Source of the DNA: Gnetum montanum | Taxonomy: Eukaryota > Streptophyta > Gnetopsida > Gnetales > Gnetaceae | DNA: 64,000 nucleotides | Direction of reading: 5' to 3' | Assembly (NCBI GenBank): GCA_015680685.1 | Contig: MNCI01022333.1 | Location: 230,546-294,545 of the forward strand | In this document: piece after piece, positions 56,161 to 64,000 of the stretch | How the letters are laid out: the number at the start of each line of letters is the position of its first letter | Position numbering within the stretch: position 1 is the stretch's first letter | Translations under genes and position numbers: made by a program | Notes under the pieces: model-generated | What the model was told of the DNA's origin: nothing | The model's input: only the letters and a program-made list of their open reading frames with translations | The model's database searches: none

Positions 56161-58110
56161 TACCCCCATGACTGAATGAAAACTCGTACTCGAGTTCCTT
56201 ACAAAATATTGGGAAGGTATGGGATTATTGACTTGAATGACAACTAATGGTGAATGGGGTGAAATGTGAACGAATCAACATTACAATACATGGCAACATT
56301 AGTGTTCATAACTACAAGAGTGAACACTATACACAATTGACATCCAGGCTTATTTGGCAACTGAGAGAGAAGAGAGAGAGAGAAAAGAAAGGAGAAGACG
56401 TGTTGCTGCGATGCCAAGATTGCGCCTTCCTTTGTCCATCCATGCACGCACCATCAATCTTGTGCCTTGCACAATTGTTCCAGCACTAGTCCATCCTAAG
56501 TGTTTCCTCCAGGTCCAATCCATTGTTGTATGATTGCTATATGCACACACAACACAGTCACATATGAGCAAGGATAAGTAAATTACAATACAATCGATAC
56601 CTTGCTTCAATGTAAGGTCCATTGGCTGAGTTGTGATATGGCTGATATGGATTCTATAGATATAACATTGGTGACGACCCAAGGTGTAGGGGTTAGGAGA
56701 AATTGAAAAAATTGGACGAGGGCCCCCATGATTAAGAGCAGTCCTCTGGCAATGATAGAATGGAAAAAGATAAGGAATAAGAAAGATGGAGAAAAAGAAA
56801 CAATGGTAACACCGATAAAATGGATGTTAGAAGTGGGAATGAACAAAACAAATGTTGATTGTAGAAATGTTTAAGGGGAAGAAGGTATTTGATGCACCAA
56901 ATAGGAATGCTAGTGGGTCCTCCCCAAAGCAGGCTCATGCCTTTTATGCCCTGACAAACCCACATTCAAAGAATCCGTAGGCTCTGGAAATGTCATTTGG
57001 GAGCAAGAGTTAAAGACTTAACCCCAAGAATTCACCAAAGAGAAAACAATGTATCAACCAAAATATATACTACTGATACAACCGACAATGAGGTGGAGAA
57101 TAGAGAAAGAATGATGGGAAGAAGAGAATGGAATAAAGTCCCAAGAATAAGGTGGTGTACAACCCCTTGTGTATTTTTGGTTAATGTGATTGAGTAGATC
57201 TCATTCCAAATCCAGCCTCAAACAATCCACATCCAGTGACTTCACATTAATACACTTGGCCAATCCATCCACTTGAAGTAACAAAAATGCTTTTGCCAAA
57301 GAGTCACCACCATTTTGAGGAAATGAGAAAGGGAAAAGTAGGAAGTGAGAAAGGGCCTTAGTTAGAGGAAACATGTTTGTTTAGTTCCATAACCAATGCT
57401 TATAGCCCAAATGATTATTTTGTCTAAGGGGTGTGCTTTGAATTCTCACTATTTTTTTTTTTTTTGCGTGAGAACCACACCATGCAAAGACTTATTTTTA
57501 TTGGCTCAACTTCCCAATAATGGAGCAATGTTAAAATGGTAAGAAAAACTCAAGAAGAAAACATCCAAGCACCCAAGAGAATGGCTAGCACAAATGTATC
57601 AAATCCCCTTGAAGTCACACCCTTTTCAGTTCTTGAGTCCTTCCTCAGTTTGAGAAATGCCCAGTCACCAATTCGTTAATAGTTTTATTATTAAGAAAGA
57701 GGCTGTACAATTCCTAGCCAAGAGAGACCATAGAAATTCATGAATGCATGGATGATGTGGACTCATTACCAATTATATCAAAATAACCATACCTTAGTAT
57801 CAACATTATAACTCAAAGGTAAAAACCAAACATTAGCAATTAATAGAATACAGTTCATACCACCATCAAGAGCACTTATTAGGTGATGAACCTAACAAAA
57901 CAAACAAAGACAAAAACAAGAACAAACAAAACAAATATAAAAACAAGTAAAACAAATAATCACATAAAGAAACGAAAAAGTATAAATGATGTTGAAAAAA
58001 AAAACAAGAAAAGTTAAAGAAATTTGTAAAACAAAAATGTGTAAAATAAAAACTTAAAAAGGAACTGAGCACCTCAATTGGTTAGCAGAGGTGGCCATCT
58101 CCCCCATGAC
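56161..58110 (-). other. Element B non-coding 3' region
   Basis: It aligns with 5035-6935 of element A. It contains the GA microsatellite (56363-56383) matching the CT run of A, and an A/T-rich stretch at 57880-58060 (ACAAAACAAAC repeats). No gene supported. Confidence 0.7.
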
Positions 58111-60284
58111 TGAGTTGGAAGGGGGAGATCCGAAATAGTGAGCAGGGTTGTCCCTTCTCAGAGGTATTATGTGCATTGACCGTTCTAAATTCATGGAAAG
58201 GTTTGGTCTATTGCACATTGACTAACAATCTCTTATCAGGGCTCTCAAGTTTGTATATGGTCATGGCCCCTGAAGGAAAGGTTGTATGAATAATTTAAGG
58301 TCCTTCCCACAATGTTTGAAATTTTGTGTGTTATGGCACATTTGTGGGGTTCTAGTAGAGAACCTTATCTCCTGGTTGATACTTAACCTTTCGAATCTTC
58401 AAGTCATAATGTTGCTTATTATATGCCTTATGAAACTCATTTGATGACAAGGTAGCTAATCAGTTTTTGTCTAGCACGTTTAAAGTTGTCAACCTTTGTT
58501 TTTGTGCTAGATTAAGATCGAGGTGGAGGTCATAAGCCATTGATAATATAGGAAGCTCGGTTTGAATTGGAAGCGTTGGAAGCTTTTCCTACACTAACTC
58601 ATAGGGAGAGTAGCCTATAGGAAGTTTCTAAGTGAAGCGGTATGCCCAAAGAGCATCATTCAGTTTAGTGCTCCAATCTCACCTACACTTGCTAATTGTC
58701 CTTGTCAATATCTTAGTGATCTCCCTATTGGTGACCTTGGCTTGTCTGTTAGCTTGGGGGTGATAAGGTGTAGTCAATTTATGTTCAACCCGTAAGCGTT
58801 GCATTAACTTCCGAAAAGTTGCACCTGTGAAATGTGTTCCATTATTTGAAATAAGTGCACATGGCACACCAAACCTATTTACGATTTGTTGTTGCACAAA
58901 TCATGCAGTTGTAGATGATGTGCAGTCCGTAAAAACAGCTGCTTCATCCCATTTCATTAGATAGTCTATGGCAACTACAATGTAAGCTTTTCCATTGGAC
59001 ATTGGTGTAATGGGCCTCATAAAGTCTATTTCCCAAATGTCGAAGGGTTGTAATGGTTGAATCCATTGTTGGAGATCCTCCATTCTAGTAGTCATTCCCC
59101 CATCAGGTTGACAGTGCTCACAAGATCGAACAAATTGATGGATGTCCCAAAATAATGTTGGCCAGTAATATCCTGCAAGTAAGATCTTAATAGTTGTTCG
59201 TCTCCCCACATAGTGATCCCCACAAGGGCCCTCATGAACATCTTGAAGAACTCTCAGTTGGTCTACCTCAGGCACGCACCATCAAACCAAGCCATTAGGA
59301 CAAACTTTGTAAATTTGTCCATTGATCTCCATGAAGTATGTGGCTTTATGAAGAAACTGTTATTTCTTCCTAAATTCCAACTCTTGTATTGTTTGTTGGG
59401 TAAGGAGATAGGTGAGAATGCTACTATACTAGTTCGTCTCCATGGTTGGTTATTTACTACATTGACAAAGAGGGCTTCATTAGGAAAATGATTAGACATT
59501 ACATATTCATCCTCTTTGCTATTCCAGTGCAACTGAGATAAATGATCTACAACTATGTTCTCGGTGCCTTTTCGATCGACCATCATTAAATCGAACTCCT
59601 ATAGGATTACCAGCCATCATATAATACAAGGGCTAATCGTTGGCTTGTTCATGACGAACCAGATTGCACTATGATCTGTGTGGATGAACACTTTGTAACC
59701 TAACACATAGTGCCTAAACTTATCAAGTGCAAACACTACAACCATTAACTCTTTCTCTATATTTGTGTAGTTAAGTTGTGCACTAAAGATACTCCTACTT
59801 GCATAGTGGATGTAGTAAGGATGTTTTTGGTCATCTAACTATGTAAGTACGGCTCCTAAAGCATAATTGGATGTGTCGATCATTATATGGAACGGTCTAG
59901 ACTAGTTAGGAGCTTGTAGAATGGAAGTTTCTACAAGCTTTTGTTTTAGAGTTTGGAATGCTCGTTCACATTCCCTAGTCCATTTGAATGATACGTCCTT
60001 CTTTATTAGCTCTACCAATGGTTTGGCAATCTTGGAAAAGTTCTCAATGAATCTCCTATAGTAGCCATTATGTACAAGGAATGACCGAATGTCTTTGATA
60101 GTTTTTGGTTGCTGAGTGATTCCTTAGATGACCCTAATTTTGTTTGGGTCTACTTCTATTCTTGCCTATGAAACTTTATGCCCAAGTACTTCGCCTTCTT
60201 GGACCATTAAATGGCTTTTCTGCCAGTTGAGCCTTAAATTAGTTTCTACGCATCAACTCTTGCTCTAATTGGTCCAAGGCTTAG
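58111..60284 (-). pseudogene. Element B pol: RT C terminus, RNase H, integrase
   Basis: Reading from 60284 down: LRLNWQKSHLMVQEGEVLGH and NGYYRRFIENFSKIAKPLVE of RT; RNase H with YTNIEKELMVVVFALDKF and HTDHSAIWFV (59660-59800); integrase zinc region VHEGPCGDHYVG and SCEHCQPDGG; core WEIDFMRPI (first Asp), ISNNGTHFTG (second Asp replaced by Asn), NREITKIL (Glu kept) and TPYHPQANRQ. Stops such as the one after STTA (58900) and several later break it. The protein order is that of Ty3/gypsy elements, with sequence similar to Athila. Confidence 0.88.
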
Positions 60285-61140
60285 TCAAAACTGTTCTTAA
60301 AATTGTAAAGGAGTCTAGGGAGAGAGGTAGTGACCATGACAAAAAGAAAAAGAGAGAAGTGGAAAATGCACATAACAAGGGTAAGGGGAAAATGGCCATC
60401 ATAGAAAAGGTTGTGGATTCAGACACAGAAAATGATGGTGGATGTGAGATATGCCAATACAACCATCCTAAGAGATGTTGCCCAGTGATCTCACATCTAC
60501 AAGAGTTTGGGGTGTATGCACTCAACCCACGACTTAATAAACAGTAGGCACCTCGACAGTTACCTTATCCCCAGGGTAACTCAAAGAAGTTCCACCAACC
60601 TTTAACATATTATCCAAGTGAAACTCCACCATAATCTATTGAGAAATATCAATAATGGCAATACCCATAGTCATGGGGGATGCCACCACCAAGGCAACAA
60701 TACCCCTACTGGCAACCAGACACATATGGCTACTACATGTAGCATCCAATATCTCCACGTGACTCTGTTAGTCATGTTACACCACAATATCACTACCAAG
60801 CTCGTGAGTATTATAGAACTCCTTCTCCCAAGGGAGATAACCCACAAACATACCATCCTTCAAATCCATCCGTAACTCTCACACCAATAGCTCCATTACC
60901 ACCCGCTACAGCAATGCAAGGGGAACTCCCTACTCAACCGCACAATGCAATGCCACGGGGCTATGAATCCTTAATCCGCTATTGGTTCTGACAACCATAT
61001 GAAGAAAAGACCTTTGTTCAAAACCAACAGTCCAACCAAGCCCTTACAACCACAAGCAGTTGAACCTTTGAACGCCTCCCCATCAAATAAAGCTTCAAAG
61101 TCCCCTTTGAACCAAACACCAAGCTCAACGCATATGGTTA
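60285..61140 (+). pseudogene. Element C gag C-terminal half
   Basis: It aligns with 1688-2540 of element A. A charged helix (KESRERGSDHDKKKKREVEN) precedes the knuckle-like CEICQYNHPKRC and ALNPRLNKQ; then Gln/Pro-rich sequence with stops (near 60546, 60632 and 60741). The junction at 60284-60286 switches from minus-oriented RT to plus-oriented gag within a few bases. Confidence 0.75.
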
Positions 61141-61697
61141 TGTTAACACATATCGTTACTGACTGGATTAAGGTTGGCCACCTTCCCACGAAATTATCTA
61201 ATCTTGGAAGCCCTCTAAACTATCTCCAAATCGTTGGGAATGAGCCATGCAAAGCTCTTCTGGATTCAGGTTCTGGAGTCAACCTAATATCACAAGAAAT
61301 TTACAAAGCCTAGAACCTGCCTCCATTAAAGAAGAGCAATATTCACCTAGAGTTGGCCAACCAGTCCATCACTATTCCCTTGGGATTGGTGGAGGACATC
61401 GTTACCACTATGTGTGGGTGGTCGTACCTAGCTGATTTCCTAGTGAAATAAGTAAATGATGGTAAAGGGGACTTCCCAATAATAATGGGGAGGGCATGGC
61501 TAAGTACTATAGATGCACACCTAGGAATCCACAATCTTTCCCTAGAAATATCTAAGGAGAACACTTTTGGAAAGATCGAGAAGAAGAAGGTTCCATGTAT
61601 CGCATACAATGATAGAGGGTATAATTATGTGCAGAGATCATGGGTTATGCAAAGTTTAGTATTGCCTGCATGGAACCGGTGTGCACAAGATATTTAA
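61141..61697 (+). pseudogene. Element C retropepsin
   Basis: The active site KALLDSGSGVNLISQEIYKA is intact here, followed by LEDIVTTMCGWSYLADFL-like sequence, FPIIMGRAWLSTIDAHLGIH and LEISKENTFGKIEKKKVPCI. Stops at 61311 and 61449 disable it. This copy shows the uninterrupted site where element A carries solo LTR H (CCATG at 61585-61589). Confidence 0.82.
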
Positions 61698-61749
61698 CAT
61701 ACAAAAGTGCTTGTATGTAGTAGCTACATGACAAGAAGACACCCAGTGG

Positions 61750-62872
61750 TTGATAGCTGATCAAGAGAGGAATTCACTAATGTGCATGGAACTAACTAAG
61801 GGAATAACTTGTGCTTACATTGAAAGCATAGATGCACTAGAGCAAGTCCGTTACCAACTTCCAAGCCTTAACCTTGAAAACATCAACTGGGGGAAGTTGA
61901 AAATTCCTGAAAAATTCAAACAAGAGCCCCTAGAATTGAAACCATTGCCCACTGGTCTGGAATATATAACCCTTGAAAATGGAAAACCAGTAATCATCAA
62001 TGTAAGACTTGCTTCCAAACAGAAAGGAAGACTACTAAAAGTAATAAACAAGTGGTCAAAAGCCTTTGCCTGGTCATATCCCGAATTAACTAGAATAGAT
62101 CCTAGGATATGCCAACATAGGATTTACACTGATCCCTCCATGAAACCTCGAAAACAACCGTAAAGGCAATGGAACCCAAAATTGAAGCAAGTAGTAAACG
62201 AAGAAATAGAACAACTTCTTAAGGCTGGGTTCATATATCCCATTGCTGATAGCGAATGGGTTAGCCCTCTGGTGATCGTGCCTAAAAAGGGAGGCAAATG
62301 GAGGATGTGCATAGATTTTAGGCTATTGAACATGGCAACATTTAAGGATCACTTTCCGTTGCCATTCATTGACCAAGTCTTAGACACCATAGCAGGGCAT
62401 CGCTATTATAGTTTTCTGGATGGCTATAGTGGATACAACCAATTACGAATAGCCCTAGAAGATCAAGCCAGGACAACGTTCACTAGCCATTGGGGAATGT
62501 TTGCACATAAAAAAATGTCTTTTGGCTTGTGCAATGTGCCTGCAACGTTTCAACGCCTAGTTCTAAGCATATTCCAATAGTAGATAGGAAACAAACTGGA
62601 AGTCTTTATGAACGACTTCTCCACTTATCGAACAAGTTTTGACCAAGCCTTGGACCGATTAGAGCAAGTGCTAAAAAGATGTGTAGAAACCAACTTAAGG
62701 CTCAATTAGCAAAAAAGCCATTTAATGGTCCAAGAAGGTGTAGTACTTGAGCATAAGGTTTCGCATTTAGAAATAGAGGTAGACCTAGATAAAGTTAGGG
62801 TCATCCAAGGAATCACCTGTCAACCAAAAACTTTCAAAGACATTCAGTCATTCCTTAGATAAACTAGCTAGA
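61750..62872 (+). pseudogene. Element C reverse transcriptase, N-terminal two thirds
   Basis: Open pieces 61750-62163 and 62182-62580 are in one frame separated by a TAA. Motifs: AGFIYPIADSEWVSPLVIVP, KWRMCIDFRLLN, FPLPFIDQVLDTIAGHRYYS, FLDGYSGYNQLRI and MSFGLCNVPATFQR. The catalytic YxDD appears as VFMNDF, so one Asp is Asn. The sequence runs on to KDIQSFLR (62860) and stops at the inversion joint. It would synthesise element cDNA; two TAG codons at 62578-62583 and the active-site change prevent it. Confidence 0.87.
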
Positions 62873-62924
62873 GCTTCGTGCAAATGAAATTTTATTACTC
62901 ATCATTGAGTACCCATCTTCTATG

Positions 62925-63745
62925 CCTTGATTCCTCATAGTGCCCTTGTCCTTGTTCTCAACTGTCTCATCGATGTCTTTCACTTCATTTTCCCTTATCC
63001 TCGTGATTGGTTTCTCTATGACTACATCCAAACACTGAAGGAGAGGGTGAAGGTGACAATGAAGGTGAAGAAGAAGGAGAACCATTGCCATGATGATTTT
63101 TTCTACCTTTTCTTTGGTGGTCTCAGCCTCGGTCGTGATCACGATCAAAATGTCTGTCCTTTCGTGTGTTCATGTTCCTTCATTGAACACTTCGTGTTCG
63201 TGGGTATCAGAACCAAGGTTGTCAATAGTAGAGTGGAGGTTTTGATATACTACCTCTTAACCAATGTCAGGAGGAGGAACATCGTTTTGTGGGGAACCTA
63301 TTGAAGCAGGTTCACCATCCTCAATTTCGCTCAAAACATGCGGAGCGTCATGGGGCCATTTACCTTTCAAGGATGTATGGTATCTCTCTTGTCGCAAGTC
63401 CCTTTGACGTTGTGCTTCTTTGGGATGATAGTCCCTTGAGTCATGATTGCATCCAACATATTCTACGTATAAAAGCAGCATGCATATTTGTGTGAGAGAA
63501 CGAAGGAGCATGTTGGGAACTGATTGGTCTGGAGGCAACACTATGTTACCCTCCAAGTCTTTCCAATACAGTTTTTCTCTTCATGGAGAATAAAGGTGAA
63601 ATCGGGTACATACTCATCAGGATGAGTATATATACCACACGAAACTATTGAGGAACTGACCGATCCTAGTTACGTGTATTATGCCGTCGACTGCCTCTTA
63701 TGTTAGTCCTAGGCGGTGAAGTGCTCTAATGCAAAGAAGAAGATA
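62925..63745 (-). pseudogene. Element D gag N terminus
   Basis: On the minus strand the frames match 8-838 of element A: LEGNIVLPPDQSVPN, YHPKEAQRQRDLRQERYHTS, EIEDGEPASIGSPQNDVPPP, and then KIIMAMVLLLLHLHCHLHPL in the same shifted frame as A's 663-926 reading. Because both copies keep the same two-frame arrangement, the break near position 530 of A may be older than the copies. Between 62873 and 62925 lies joint sequence without a clear partner. Confidence 0.7.
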
Positions 63746-63870
63746 TCTTGTCTTGTTTGGTGTGCAATGTACCGTTGTGTTATATTTCTTTGATTAACCC
63801 TAAGGATTTGTTCTAACATTCCAATGATATGAATGATTTCCTATGTTCTACGCAGCGCACAAACAACTAA

Positions 63871-63890
63871 GTCCCCGACAACAGTGCCAA
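63871..63890 (-). other. Primer-binding site (tRNA-Asp type) of element D
   Basis: On the minus strand TTGGCACTGTTGTCGGGGAC directly follows the LTR end CTCATCA. It differs from TGGCGCCGTTGCCGGGGA only by C-to-T and G-to-A changes, and so matches the 3' end of plant tRNA-Asp. Confidence 0.78.
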
Positions 63891-64000
63891 TGATGAGTGG
63901 CGAGGTACCCCTACACTCAACCATATGAATACGAGCGTTTCACGCATGATCCGGTTGAACTCCAAGGACTAAGTGCTTACATGCCTTAATGTAACACTCA
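63891..64000 (-). repeat. Element D 5' LTR, end part (continues beyond window)
   Basis: TGATGAGTGGCGAGGTACCC at the left edge is the reverse of the LTR 3' end seen at 7714-7733. The rest lies outside the window. Confidence 0.88.

Larger units (their letters stand above)
55393..64000 (-). mobile_element. Element B/C/D: Athila-type retrotransposon on minus strand with inverted middle segment
   Basis: Minus-oriented parts: 3' LTR (55393-56160), 3' region and pol second half (56161-60284, B), and gag start, primer site and 5' LTR (62925-64000, D). The middle, 60285-62872 (C), is plus-oriented and holds gag core, protease and the first half of RT. Turning C around would restore the normal order gag-protease-RT-RNase H-integrase. 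About 850 bp of gag is missing at one joint, and about 225 bp of RT is present on both sides of the other (60060-60284 and 62645-62872). The second LTR runs out of the window. Confidence 0.8.

Noticed and set aside
1-64000. tRNA, rRNA or other structural RNA genes
   Set aside because: None could be recognised by eye; a covariance-model scan would be needed to exclude degenerate copies.

Overview
The window reads as repeat-rich nuclear DNA of a seed plant. Very low gene density, stacked old LTR retrotransposons and long gene-free stretches suggest a large genome such as a conifer, but the species cannot be fixed from this sequence. Host-gene content is small: one leucine-rich-repeat receptor kinase (LRR-RLK) locus on the minus strand (45302-48573), two fragments of related receptor genes (32512-32722 minus, 41036-41890 plus), one exon of a mitochondrial pyruvate carrier 1 gene (36964-37099), and a small open frame present in two duplicated blocks upstream of the receptor genes. 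Almost everything else is mobile-element sequence in several stages of decay.

Bases 1-32722 are a nested stack. A receptor gene on the minus strand was split by a plus-strand Ty3/gypsy element (F, 7734-8666 plus 29480-32511). F carries an Athila-type element (A, 1-7733) and a giant Tat-lineage element (G, 8667-29479, about 20.8 kb). A and G each hold a solo LTR of one shared family (3000-4572 and 14135-15733), both with perfect 5-bp target duplications. A and F have lost most of reverse transcriptase to integrase. G keeps gag, protease, reverse transcriptase, two RNase H domains and integrase, all disabled mainly by nonsense codons.

The most unusual content is inside G. Between protease and reverse transcriptase lies a minus-strand gene of about nine exons (21233 down to 16733) with good splice signals and an acidic C terminus. 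A second antisense exon pair lies before the 3' LTR (27235 down to 26625). Being antisense, the introns would not be removed from the element's own genomic RNA. Short palindromes built on AGCGTA/TACGCT fill the LTRs and the antisense introns but I did not see them in the exons. Three related tandem arrays lie at the module boundaries.

Bases 32723-55390 hold the receptor region: a duplicated upstream block (34230-35262 and 49870-51310), the pyruvate carrier exon, LINE fragments (39590-40090 minus, 54690-55260 plus), an old protease relic (39080-39550) and a rearranged retroelement with LTRs in opposite orientation (41891-43884) at the end of a receptor fragment. Bases 55393-64000 are another Athila-type copy on the minus strand whose middle (60285-62872) points the other way. 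Intron, exon and element limits are read by eye; family names rest on recognised motifs, not on searches.
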